A stretch of 11,582 nt of DNA from the NCBI GenBank assembly GCA_011372345.1, contig DRTC01000139.1, forward strand, positions 1 to 11,582, given 5' to 3'. A model generated the notes under the pieces. The model ran no database searches. It saw only the letters and a program-made list of their open reading frames with translations, and was not told the DNA's origin. Each line of letters begins with the position of its first letter. Positions within the stretch are counted from its first letter, which is position 1. This stretch comes from Candidatus Cloacimonadota bacterium (GTDB taxonomy: Bacteria; Cloacimonadota; Cloacimonadia; Cloacimonadales; TCS61). Positions 1 to 8,082 of the stretch are shown here, in pieces. A program made the translations under genes and the position numbers.

Positions 1-3000
1 CTTATTGATTGTGTTATCGATTTGTTGACGGAATTATATTGTGCGTAGAAAGTAGTTTTTTCAGAATTTGAATAACCGAGAGAAATACTGCTGACAATAT
101 CATGAATCCAATTTCCATTCCAGGAAAGCAACGGCTGCATTGTATAAGATTTATCTTCTGAAGTTGGATCATCCCAATCGATCACACCTGATAATTTGTG
201 AGTATAAACATAATTACTGGAAAGCCTTGAACTGGTTAAGATCGAACTGGCTTTTATGATCTTCTCGAATTCGGTTAAAGTAACTGTTACATTCGGGAAA
301 ACAGTTGTAATGGTCATATTACTTGCACTGGCATATCTTTTGGAGAGGTCTTTTGAATATTTGAAAGTAGTAGTGAGATTATTTAAAATTGGATATCCTG
401 ATGAAATATCATAACTATAACCGACTTCCTTCATTCTGATATCACTTGAATCGGGATGAACAAAATCTTCATGCAAGATATGGGGAAATCCGAGTTGATA
501 TAAAAATTCAGGTCTATCTTCTCTCTTTTCATAAGTCGTACCATAATCATTATTATAATTGAAGGAGATATTATCGAGTCTGGAAATTAATTTCAAAGAA
601 GTTTTAAAAATATTAATACTTTTTTTCTTCCCTGTTTTTTCAGTATCCTCTTGGTCTTGTTGATCTTGTTGCTCTTCATCTGGCGGGGAGTCATTTCCCG
701 ATCGTTCTTCCTGTTCATCAGATTCAAAATTTTCATCATCATTTTCATTATCTTCAATATCTTCTTTTTCTTCATCAGGGTTATCGGGCTTGAATTCAGG
801 CGGATCATTTATGGGAACGGACTCTTTATCTTCTCCTTCAGGATCCGGGTAATCCGGATCATTTTCCGGTATGGATTCTTCATCCTTTCCTTCCGGATCA
901 GGGTACCTCAAATTATTTTCCATTTCATCTTCATCAGGCGGATCTTCGTTGTCTTGCGAGTTCCTGTTTTCCTGATCTTGGCTTTGTTCATCTTCGCTTT
1001 TGGCAGCTTCAATTTTTGCTAACCAACCGGAAAGAAGTTCTTTGTTTTTTAAAGTTATTGCTCCAGATATATCTCTGGAAACTCCACCTTCATACTCAAA
1101 TTTATCTTCTGTTTCATCTCCTGATTGAGAAAGTAATTTATGCTCATCATTGTACTGAACATCAGTATCCACCCTGAAAGTAAATATTTTATCAAGATGA
1201 TTTGGATCATAACCCAGAGTTACTGTTTGAGTCCTGTTTTTTTCCTGACCAAGCGGGAATTTATCCCATTCGCTTTTCAAAGTCAGGTCTCTTTTTGTAG
1301 TGAGTTTGTAAGTTGATTGTATGTCGGAAAAAATGTCATACTTGATGAAACTGTCTGTACTTAATGTTTTAATATCATTAGTCCCACTTGCCCAAGTCCA
1401 ATGAGGAATTGTATCAGCATAAGTTTCCCAACGCCACCTTCGTGGAAATTCCGCTAAATATGTAATTGTATTATCAAATGAATTCGGAAAAAAATAAAAT
1501 TTGTATTCCTGTTTCTTTCCAAACAGTTTGATCCCTAATTTTTCAACCGGCAGATCTAATTTATAATTATGAGTCGCGCCGTATTTAAAAGTAGTATCAG
1601 CGTTTGTTGCTTTTAAAGTCTTGCTGTATTCTGCATATACATTTCTGATGGAAGTATTTTTCAAAGTATATGCCAGAATTTTGCTTTTTGGAGTTTTATT
1701 CATACCATAACTGAAATCTGCTCTATAACTCAAGGTTTTATCTGTTTCCCTTTCTTTTTCTTCTTCTGTCAGGTCCTCTCGAAGAATATCGGAATTTGAT
1801 TTGAAGCGTGGGATCCCGAGAGATTGGTTTCTGCTTAAGGCAAGAGGTAGACTGAATCCCCATTCAGCAGGCAGAAATTTATGTAAATTATATCTATTAT
1901 TGATAGTAAGAGAAGTTGTTTCCTTTGAAGATGTCGAGTATGTACCGCTTCTGGTGGTTGAATTCTGAAAATTATCGGTCTGCCAGTTCAGAGAAATATC
2001 GAGAGTTGAGAAATCGGCAAAACTGGTATGAAAAGATGTACTGGCAGCGTAACCTACATCCTCATAAGGATCAACAACACGAATATCATCAAAGTAAATG
2101 CGACCGGTAAATTCATCTATTGCTCGAATACCGAGGGCAATTTGTTTGATAACGGATAAAGTCGGCTGCTGACCGTTCTTCTCTAACATTCCGATTTTAT
2201 AATCACCTTTTTGGTACCAGCTGTAATCTCCTTCAACATGAATACTATCGGAAACTCCGGCACGGGTTTTCAAAAAAGTCAGATCGGAAAAATCAATCTC
2301 AATAGATTTCCAACCGCTCGAACTCATTTTATCAGCATAATCGAGTGCTGTTTGCGGATAAATAATTTCATAGTAAAGAAGGGAATCAGCTCCGAGCCTG
2401 ATGATCAAGTCATGTTCCAGGTCGGATATTCCTCCGGAATTTGCTGGTTTCTCGGGATAGATCCAAAATCTGATCTTATTGTAACCGAGCAGATTGTAAG
2501 ATTCCTGAAAATCTTGAAAGGCAATTCCGACATGATCGGGTTGTAAATTTTCATAATCTATGATCAATGATTGTTCTAAAGTAATTTCCCCGCTTTTTTT
2601 TATAAGCGTTCCGGGGGCGGGAGTATAATGCGGATCTTTCTGATTATCAGCTAATCCGACCAACATGGTTTCACCGTTGCTTTCCAGTTCGAAAGGAGAA
2701 ATATAATTGTTTTCTTCATCTTTAATTGCTGCTTCTTCCCATTTATTTCCGACCAGATCAAGATTTACCATCTGTACTTTTGAAATATCGGTTACTTCAA
2801 ACCAGATACGAGCATAACTAATTTTATCAAGGTTTGGATATCTTCCGCCTTCATTGGAAACTATTCTGTAATTATCTGCATCGTTCAAAGGAATACGATA
2901 TAATTTCCAACCATTGAACTCACTCTGCAGATAGGAAGAGCTCGTATCCTGAAGAGAAAGAGAATATTCAAGATAAACATCGAGATCATTCAGTGATCCA

Positions 3001-5957
3001 TTATTATCAAGGTCTTCCGTATCGAGATCGCTATTCCGTTCTGTACTATTTATGTTTGGATAATCCCCTAACGAGTCTTTATCATTATTAAAATCATCAA
3101 AAGGATCATCTCCAGGATCTCCATTTCTGATCATATCAAGTCCGACATCCTCTTCTCCATCCAGTCGTCCATCTTTATCTCCGCCATACAATCCGTCTTC
3201 CATATTGAGGACACCTTCACCACCATATTCGGTATAAAAATCTTCGTTTATGTCCCCCAGATCGAGATGCATGACCACATCTGTCGAGTAATTATCATCA
3301 ACTTTCACCAAAACTTCAAAATATTTCTTCTTGGAAAAATCCAATTGATTCCCGACATATTTCATTAAACCTGCCCAGTATTTATTCTCAAAACCGGGAT
3401 TTCCAATTTGAGGAGGTTTGATCTTACAGGTCAGAACGCTTATTTTTTCCTTTTCTTCTTCTGCTGTCAGGTTATCATAAACTTCTCTTGCCAGGATATT
3501 TGTGGGATTATACCAGTTAATTGCCGCTTTTCCAAAATTAATATCATACGGTTTACTTCCGTAAACCCATGATTTCCTGGTCACTCCCAAAGGAAATGAT
3601 TCGAGGATAGATTCCATATCATCAACATAAGCTTCTTTAATATCAGATTGTTTGGGATTTCCCCAAATTCTTGGTAAACTCATGGCAAATTCACCATTCA
3701 AACTCATCCTCGAATCTTCATCGGTTTTTATTAAAGGAAGCCAATCTACGATTTTCGTCAGAAACGGAGCTTCATACTCGATCCTACCATCAAAATCTGC
3801 CAGAATAATACTTCTGTTCTCACTACCGATCTTTGGTCTCTCTTCGGAAACTTTCTCTGCTTGGTAAAGAAATGTCCCACCTATCTCCAAATTTTCATTG
3901 AACTGCATATCTGCCCTGAGTCCCATCAGGGTTTTACTTTCGACTGAAAAAAGAGGTTTGAACTGGTAGGATATTTCAATTTCAACTTCTGCATCTTTTC
4001 CTTCTGCAGTTAACATGGTTATAGTTCCAAAATCGTAATCTACAATGTAGTCGGTGTTTTCTTTTAAAGTTCTCTGATTTGATTTAGGACCGATCTTAAT
4101 AACAACACTTCCAGGTAAGAGCCCCATTTGTCCGAGTTCGATTATATCCCGTCCGATCTTGCCTTTTATTCCCATATAAATAAAAAAGTCTTCATAACCG
4201 ATATTGCTGATATCTTCCTGGTAAATGATCGGTTCTCCAAGTGGATTGAACGGTTCGATAAACGGAAAGATCACATGACCGGAAGAAAGATTTATCGTTG
4301 CATCATCACCGTTTATTTTAACATCACCATTGCTGTCTAATCTCAAATAATCATTATAAGTTATTCTACCCATGGAACCTGTGTCTATGGAATCAGGAAC
4401 AAAGAAATTCTTGGTGTTATCTGCATTCAAATTAAAAACATCGATGCCGAAACCATCATTTTTCACACCTTCCATTTTTGAACTATAATAAATATTTCTA
4501 ACCTGTAATTTCCAATAGGGTTGATCACTGACAGTTTCATAATCCTGATTGCTTTTACGGAGCAATTTTACTTCCACAGGTGAAGATGTATAATCTCCGA
4601 TCACTGTTCCGTCATGCTGAGTATAGGCAATACCGATCGTATATTTTTTATCGATATTCATATTCATGATAATGATTCCGCTGTCATAATCCACAGAATA
4701 ATCTGTTCCTTCTATTAAAGGCTCGAATAGATATACTTTTTCCGGATGATCGATTTCAATACCATCGGTTTTCCCGATGACTTCACTGGCATTTGTATTA
4801 TCAAGAAATAAATGAATTGTTCCTTCCTGAGGTAATAGATTTTGACCTGAATTGGAAATGTACCAGGAACCATCGGAAGCTGTTTTGATCGCATTATTTG
4901 CCCAACCTTCAGGAAGACCGTCAGAAACTATATCAACCTCTGTATATAATTCATAAAGTAAATATGGATCAGCAATAAAATAATGTGTACGCATGACATA
5001 ATCTTTAGTTTTAACATCGCTGGAATCTGCCTGTGTGTTACCAGTCCATTTTTGAGTACTTTTTTTAGTCTCGTTTTTAGCGATGAAAGTTTTTAATTTT
5101 AAACTACCAAATTCCATCTCGCTTCTAACACCGAATAATCCTTCCGAAGATGCCGGAGAACTGAAACTCGAACCGGTCAAAGAAAGAGAGATATTACCGG
5201 CATCGATAGTTTTCACGACTTCGTCATCATAACCTTCATAGTTTATTTTAATATCACCCGGTTCAGGCAGGATTTCGTCTTCTGATGAAGAATGCTGATC
5301 AACACTTACATGAATTTTATCTCCAATCGTACCTCTTAATCTCAAGTTCAAATCCTGCCGCATTTGCAGATCAAATTGCTTGCTTTCATTATCATTCTCA
5401 TATTGGGTCATATTCTTTCTTTTGGTGCTGCTGCCGGAAAATGTCAATTTCTGACTGCCATCAAGACTTAATCTACCTGCTTGTCCGTCTTTTACACCAA
5501 AGATTGTATCAACAACTTTTGTGCGAGCAGCAGGAGGAAGTTTAATTACGATTTCCGGAATTAAACCCTGTCCCTCTGTTCTGTCGTCCTGCTTGAGAAG
5601 GTCTTTGCTTTTAGTTTCCAGGAAAAAATGAAAAATTCCAGTAAAATTATTTTCAAGATATCTATCAAGTGAAAGATAGATTGGCGGATAGATATTATCT
5701 TCGTCATTGAATCTGTAAGTTAATTTCACGAGTCGGTTATCATAATCTACTTCTTTAGTAGTCAGAGGATTGAAATTTGCAAGGAACAAGGCGTTATCGC
5801 GGGAAATTGAGAATCCTTTCTGCAATTTAAAAATATTTATTTCATTATATTCCAGATGAGGAACACCTTGCAGGTATAAAGGAGGTAATGATATCAAAGC
5901 AGATGATATTGAATACAGCAAAAACAGGATAAGAAAAAGGAATATTTTTTTCAGCAT
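1..5957 (-). CDS. sprA: SprA-type outer-membrane translocon of the type IX secretion system, 3' end beyond window
   Basis: The reading frame opens with ATG at 5957 and stays open to the left edge, giving about 1985 codons; I read it over most of its length, sampled 5000-3500, and met no stop. Residues 1-20 are a Sec signal peptide (MLKK, a hydrophobic core, then SSA). Residues about 250-287 contain the SprA-like block GNISL...EGLFGVRSEMEFG. Residues about 905-996 are Asp/Gly rich (GLYGGDKDGRLDGEED, DTEDLDNNGSLND), as in SprA. Near the edge are DRPEFLYQLGFP and FPNVTVTLTEFEK, which resemble the C-terminal SprA barrel. Known family role: SprA (Sov) is the giant outer-membrane beta-barrel through which type IX cargo leaves the periplasm, usually about 2300-2400 residues in Bacteroidetes, so several hundred residues are probably missing here. 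The gene starts 4 bp after coaX and has no clear Shine-Dalgarno. An acidic insert lies at residues about 1645-1775. Confidence 0.9.
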   Translation of the reverse strand, partial: MLKKIFLFLILFLLYSISSALISLPPLYLQGVPHLEYNEINIFKLQKGFSISRDNALFLANFNPLTTKEVDYDNRLVKLTYRFNDEDNIYPPIYLSLDRYLENNFTGIFHFFLETKSKDLLKQDDRTEGQGLIPEIVIKLPPAARTKVVDTIFGVKDGQAGRLSLDGSQKLTFSGSSTKRKNMTQYENDNESKQFDLQMRQDLNLRLRGTIGDKIHVSVDQHSSSEDEILPEPGDIKINYEGYDDEVVKTIDAGNISLSLTGSSFSSPASSEGLFGVRSEMEFGSLKLKTFIAKNETKKSTQKWTGNTQADSSDVKTKDYVMRTHYFIADPYLLYELYTEVDIVSDGLPEGWANNAIKTASDGSWYISNSGQNLLPQEGTIHLFLDNTNASEVIGKTDGIEIDHPEKVYLFEPLIEGTDYSVDYDSGIIIMNMNIDKKYTIGIAYTQHDGTVIGDYTSSPVEVKLLRKSNQDYETVSDQPYWKLQVRNIYYSSKMEGVKNDGFGIDVFNLNADNTKNFFVPDSIDTGSMGRITYNDYLRLDSNGDVKINGDDATINLSSGHVIFPFIEPFNPLGEPIIYQEDISNIGYEDFFIYMGIKGKIGRDIIELGQMGLLPGSVVIKIGPKSNQRTLKENTDYIVDYDFGTITMLTAEGKDAEVEIEISYQFKPLFSVESKTLMGLRADMQFNENLEIGGTFLYQAEKVSEERPKIGSENRSIILADFDGRIEYEAPFLTKIVDWLPLIKTDEDSRMSLNGEFAMSLPRIWGNPKQSDIKEAYVDDMESILESFPLGVTRKSWVYGSKPYDINFGKAAINWYNPTNILAREVYDNLTAEEEKEKISVLTCKIKPPQIGNPGFENKYWAGLMKYVGNQLDFSKKKYFEVLVKVDDNYSTDVVMHLDLGDINEDFYTEYGGEGVLNMEDGLYGGDKDGRLDGEEDVGLDMIRNGDPGDDPFDDFNNDKDSLGDYPNINSTERNSDLDTEDLDNNGSLNDLDVYLEYSLSLQDTSSSYLQSEFNGWKLYRIPLNDADNYRIVSNEGGRYPNLDKISYARIWFEVTDISKVQMVNLDLVGNKWEEAAIKDEENNYISPFELESNGETMLVGLADNQKDPHYTPAPGTLIKKSGEITLEQSLIIDYENLQPDHVGIAFQDFQESYNLLGYNKIRFWIYPEKPANSGGISDLEHDLIIRLGADSLLYYEIIYPQTALDYADKMSSSGWKSIEIDFSDLTFLKTRAGVSDSIHVEGDYSWYQKGDYKIGMLEKNGQQPTLSVIKQIALGIRAIDEFTGRIYFDDIRVVDPYEDVGYAASTSFHTSFADFSTLDISLNWQTDNFQNSTTRSGTYSTSSKETTSLTINNRYNLHKFLPAEWGFSLPLALSRNQSLGIPRFKSNSDILREDLTEEEKERETDKTLSYRADFSYGMNKTPKSKILAYTLKNTSIRNVYAEYSKTLKATNADTTFKYGATHNYKLDLPVEKLGIKLFGKKQEYKFYFFPNSFDNTITYLAEFPRRWRWETYADTIPHWTWASGTNDIKTLSTDSFIKYDIFSDIQSTYKLTTKRDLTLKSEWDKFPLGQEKNRTQTVTLGYDPNHLDKIFTFRVDTDVQYNDEHKLLSQSGDETEDKFEYEGGVSRDISGAITLKNKELLSGWLAKIEAAKSEDEQSQDQENRNSQDNEDPPDEDEMENNLRYPDPEGKDEESIPENDPDYPDPEGEDKESVPINDPPEFKPDNPDEEKEDIEDNENDDENFESDEQEERSGNDSPPDEEQQDQQDQEDTEKTGKKKSINIFKTSLKLISRLDNISFNYNNDYGTTYEKREDRPEFLYQLGFPHILHEDFVHPDSSDIRMKEVGYSYDISSGYPILNNLTTTFKYSKDLSKRYASASNMTITTVFPNVTVTLTEFEKIIKASSILTSSRLSSNYVYTHKLSGVIDWDDPTSEDKSYTMQPLLSWNGNWIHDIVSSISLGYSNSEKTTFYAQYNSVNKSITQSI
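798..905 (-). repeat. 18-residue tandem repeat inside an acidic Pro-rich insert of SprA
   Basis: In the sprA frame, 852-905 encodes YPDPEGKDEESIPENDPD and 798-851 encodes YPDPEGEDKESVPINDPP, two adjacent 18-residue units matching at 12 of 18 positions. They sit inside a stretch (about 640-1010, residues about 1650-1773) made almost entirely of Asp, Glu, Asn, Gln, Ser and Pro, including runs such as PDEEKEDIEDNENDDENFES. It is bounded on both sides by normal barrel-like sequence. It is probably a disordered loop; its side of the membrane cannot be told from sequence. Confidence 0.8.
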
Positions 5958-5961
5958 TTAT

Positions 5962-6738
5962 TTATAAAATCCGGCAAATATAATTAAGCCCGTTAAGAGT
6001 CAGCTCTTTATCTATTATATCGATCTCTTTTGAGTTTTTGCAGATCAGGTCGGAAATACCACCGGTAGCAATTGCTTTAATTTCTCCAAGTTTTTTATAT
6101 GCTGAACGAATTTCTCTTATAAATCCATCGATCATCAATGCATTTCCTGTTAAAATTCCTGATAATAGAGCATCTTTTGTAGTTGTTCCCAGAATATTTT
6201 TTGGTGAAACAAGTCGAATATCCGATAAAAGAGATGCTTTCTTTATCAAATTGGAAGAGGAGGTTATTACTCCGGGAGAAATTACAGTTCCATAAAAATG
6301 ACCGTCTTTCCCGATCAGTTGAATAGTTGTGGCTGTTCCAAAATCACAGATGATGCAATTCGTCTGATAAAATTCTCTAGCTGCAAAAGCATTAACGATC
6401 AGGTCTGCGCCGATAAAACCAGGATCTTTCATAGGAAAATTCAAACCGAGATTCGAATATGCATCAACCTTGATCAAAGGGCATTTCAGATATTTTTTAA
6501 TTAGATGAGAGTAAACATGGGTCAGTTCCGGAACAACAGAAGCGAGTGCTATTTTTTTTATATTATGCAGATCAAAAGATTTTTCCAAAAATAAGAGTTT
6601 AATCATAGCGAAATATTCATCTTCAGTTCGGAAGTTATCAGTACCAAATCTCCAGGAATGGATTAATTTATTTTGCTGATAAACACCCATAACGATATGA
6701 GTATTTCCAATATCTATGACAAAATAGCAATTTTCCAT
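5962..6738 (-). CDS. coaX: Type III pantothenate kinase
   Basis: This 258-residue protein phosphorylates pantothenate to 4'-phosphopantothenate, the first step of coenzyme A synthesis, in the cytoplasm. It has the ASKHA-fold signatures of CoaX: the N-terminal phosphate loop VIDIGNTH (residues 7-14), TEDEYF (38-43), ASVVPELTHVY (66-76), the pantothenate/catalytic segment PGFIGADLIVNAFAA (106-120) with the expected catalytic Asp112, and the second phosphate motif CDFGTATT (131-138). The ending ELTLNGLNYI is also typical, and the length is normal. One oddity is Leu113, where most CoaX proteins I recall have Arg (GADR). No good Shine-Dalgarno precedes the ATG. The stop codon lies 4 bp before the sprA start, so the genes are probably co-transcribed. 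Type III enzymes are known to resist CoA feedback and to need a monovalent cation. Confidence 0.95.
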   Translation of the reverse strand: MENCYFVIDIGNTHIVMGVYQQNKLIHSWRFGTDNFRTEDEYFAMIKLLFLEKSFDLHNIKKIALASVVPELTHVYSHLIKKYLKCPLIKVDAYSNLGLNFPMKDPGFIGADLIVNAFAAREFYQTNCIICDFGTATTIQLIGKDGHFYGTVISPGVITSSSNLIKKASLLSDIRLVSPKNILGTTTKDALLSGILTGNALMIDGFIREIRSAYKKLGEIKAIATGGISDLICKNSKEIDIIDKELTLNGLNYICRIL

Positions 6739-6811
6739 AATATTAAACTCAATATAATTTCAGTATGGTAAATATAAAAAATATGATTTACTTTTTTTTC
6801 CAGTTGTAAAC

Positions 6812-6817
6812 TGTCAA
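6812..6817 (-). promoter_or_regulatory. Possible -35 box upstream of coaX-sprA
   Basis: A perfect TTGACA on the minus strand lies 73 bp before the coaX ATG, followed by GTTTACAACTGGAAAAAAAA. No convincing -10 hexamer sits 16-18 bp downstream (TAAATC occurs at 21 bp), so this is only a candidate. The rest of the 6739-6952 intergenic stretch is AT-rich sequence in which I see no gene or strong hairpin. Confidence 0.25.
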
Positions 6818-6952
6818 GCAAAGAATAAATGAATCCCATCAACCTCATATTTTCTTCTTTTCTATGGATATTTTATTTTGTCCGAATTTTTTAGAATGTT
6901 TTTGCAAGTCAATAAAAGAATAAATATGATGTTATTAAATATTTAGACATAC

Positions 6953-6984
6953 AAAAAAACCGGTAAGGTTCATGTCCTTACCGG
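6953..6984 (-). terminator. Rho-independent terminator of the ferredoxin gene
   Basis: On the minus strand CCGGTAAGG, a 7-nt loop and CCTTACCGG form a perfect 9-bp stem, followed directly by seven T residues (6953-6959). It starts 21 bp after the ferredoxin stop codon. It isolates the ferredoxin transcript from coaX, so coaX-sprA should have their own promoter in 6739-6952. Confidence 0.93.
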
Positions 6985-7005
6985 CATCAAATCCTGAGTG
7001 ATTGT

Positions 7006-7176
7006 TTATAAAGAAATTGCCTCAACCGGACAAGCTTCCAGACATGCACCACAGTCAACACATGTTTCTTCATCAACTTTTGCTTTGTCATCGACCATTG
7101 TGAGAGCTTCTACCGGACATGTTTCAATACATGCTCCGCAACCTGTACAAGTTTCTTGATCTATTACTACAGCCAT
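7006..7176 (-). CDS. Small 2[4Fe-4S] ferredoxin (clostridial type)
   Basis: The 56-residue product MAVVIDQETCTGCGACIETC... carries two matching cluster-binding motifs: CTGCGACIETCP (Cys10, 13, 16, 20) and CVDCGACLEACP (Cys39, 42, 45, 49). In this family, cysteines 1-3 of one motif plus the fourth of the other bind each [4Fe-4S] cluster. The two halves are visibly an internal duplication (TCxxCGACxExCPVEA). It should act as a soluble low-potential electron carrier, for example for pyruvate:ferredoxin oxidoreductase or hydrogenases in an anaerobe. The start is certain: a perfect AGGAGG (7181-7186) lies 4 nt before ATG at 7176. It appears monocistronic, with a promoter region to the right and a strong terminator to the left. 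Confidence 0.96.
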   Translation of the reverse strand: MAVVIDQETCTGCGACIETCPVEALTMVDDKAKVDEETCVDCGACLEACPVEAISL

Positions 7177-7230
7177 TTTTCCTCCTGATTTATATTGATT
7201 GGGGCAAAAAAATAAAACTCTTTTTTTCTT

Positions 7231-7252
7231 ACAAGTTTTTTTTCTAACTTGT
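7231..7252. repeat. Dyad in the ferredoxin upstream region
   Basis: ACAAGTT (7231-7237) and AACTTGT (7246-7252) form a perfect 7-bp inverted repeat around an 8-nt T-rich centre, 55 bp upstream of the ferredoxin ATG. There is no T-tract on the correct side for a terminator of tatD. Its place suggests an operator or an RNA hairpin in the leader, but no regulator family is recognised. Confidence 0.5.
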
Positions 7253-7264
7253 TATCGTAATTCA

Positions 7265-7285
7265 GATTGGGATTAAATCCCAATC
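7265..7285. repeat. Palindrome overlapping the tatD stop codon
   Basis: GATTGGGAT, a 3-nt loop and ATCCCAATC form a perfect 9-bp stem whose last bases (7284-7285) are part of the tatD stop codon. It is placed like a transcript-end hairpin, but no U-run follows it on the minus strand. It may stabilise the tatD 3' end or be a weak terminator. Confidence 0.65.
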
Positions 7286-8036
7286 AACTTTTCAAGAAGA
7301 ATTTTTGAGCATTTCGGAAGGTAATATCTGCAACCTGTCTGGGAGAGATTCTTCGGATCTCAGCGATTTTCTCTGTGATATAGTGCAGATTCAGAGGAGA
7401 ATTTCTTTTTCCTCTGTTAGGAACTGGACTTAAAAACGGAGAATCCGTTTCAATGAAAAATCTGTCTTCAGGAACCATTCTGATAACATTTTCCAGAATG
7501 CTTTTCTTATAAGTTATCGAGCCAGTAAATGAAATGAACCAATCATGAGCAATGATTTTTTCAGCAAAGATTTCATCTCCTGAAAAACAATGGAAAACAA
7601 CTTTTGGGGGATTGAATTTTTCCAGGATTTGCAGGCATTCTTCATGTGCATCACGATCATGTATAACCAGAGGTAAATTCATATCCATTGCGATCTGAAT
7701 CTGTTCAGAAAAAACCTTTTTCTGAATTTCCTGTGGAGAAAGATTGCGATAAAAATCCAATCCGGTTTCCCCGACAGCAACAACTTTCGGATGTTTTGCC
7801 AGCTTTAAAACAACAGCTTTATCAAACTTCTCCGCATCGTGTGGATGATAACCGACGGTCGCATAAATCTGTTCGTATTCTTCTGATAATTTGATACTTG
7901 CTTCCGAAGTCTCTTTGTCCAAACCAATATTAATGATGTATTCGATCCCTGACTGGAAGCATCTCTTTATTAATTCAACTCTATCTTTGTTAAAATCTTT
8001 AAAATTGAGATGAGCATGAGTTTCAAAAATTTTCAT
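7284..8036 (-). CDS. tatD: TatD-family metal-dependent deoxyribonuclease
   Basis: With the start chosen here the product is 250 residues, normal for the family. TatD proteins are TIM-barrel amidohydrolase-fold nucleases acting on DNA ends in the cytoplasm (DNA repair or degradation). All metal ligands are visible: HAH (His7, His9), GETGLD (Glu90), VIHDRDAHE (His126), VFHCFSG (His149) and ETDSPFL (Asp198), plus the NRGKRNSP loop (207-214). A longer frame starts at 8072, but its first 12 residues are coded by a REP-like repeat and no family member begins that way. ATG at 8036 begins MKIFETHAHLNF, the usual N-terminus, preceded by AAGGG at about 8041-8045. The gene follows the unknown exported protein after 142 bp of repeats. 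Confidence 0.95.
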   Translation of the reverse strand: MKIFETHAHLNFKDFNKDRVELIKRCFQSGIEYIINIGLDKETSEASIKLSEEYEQIYATVGYHPHDAEKFDKAVVLKLAKHPKVVAVGETGLDFYRNLSPQEIQKKVFSEQIQIAMDMNLPLVIHDRDAHEECLQILEKFNPPKVVFHCFSGDEIFAEKIIAHDWFISFTGSITYKKSILENVIRMVPEDRFFIETDSPFLSPVPNRGKRNSPLNLHYITEKIAEIRRISPRQVADITFRNAQKFFLKS

Positions 8037-8049
8037 ATTTCCCTTTTTT

Positions 8050-8074
8050 ACCGCAGAGACGCGAAGACGCAAAG
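8050..8074. repeat. Interspersed repeat with GACGC units next to the tatD RBS
   Basis: The plus strand reads ACCGCAGAGACGCGAAGACG followed by CAAAG, a run of degenerate AGAGACGC/GAAGACGC units. It belongs to the widely scattered CCGCAGAGACGCAGAG-type repeat I recall from many environmental bacterial genomes. It is markedly GC-richer than its surroundings and ends about 5 bp before the tatD Shine-Dalgarno. Confidence 0.55.
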
Positions 8075-8082
8075 TGAATTTA

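Noticed and set aside
593..808. Minus-strand frame of 71 codons rich in Lys and Met
   Set aside because: It overlaps sprA on the same strand in another frame within low-complexity sequence and has no support of its own.
651..1022. Plus-strand open frame of 123 codons
   Set aside because: It is the antisense of the acidic SprA insert (GAA/GAT-rich codons read backwards as TTC/ATC), has no ribosome site, and gives an implausible Phe/Ile-rich product.
1916..5545. Several plus-strand frames of 64-111 codons
   Set aside because: All lie opposite the continuous sprA frame, lack ribosome sites, and have no recognisable domains.
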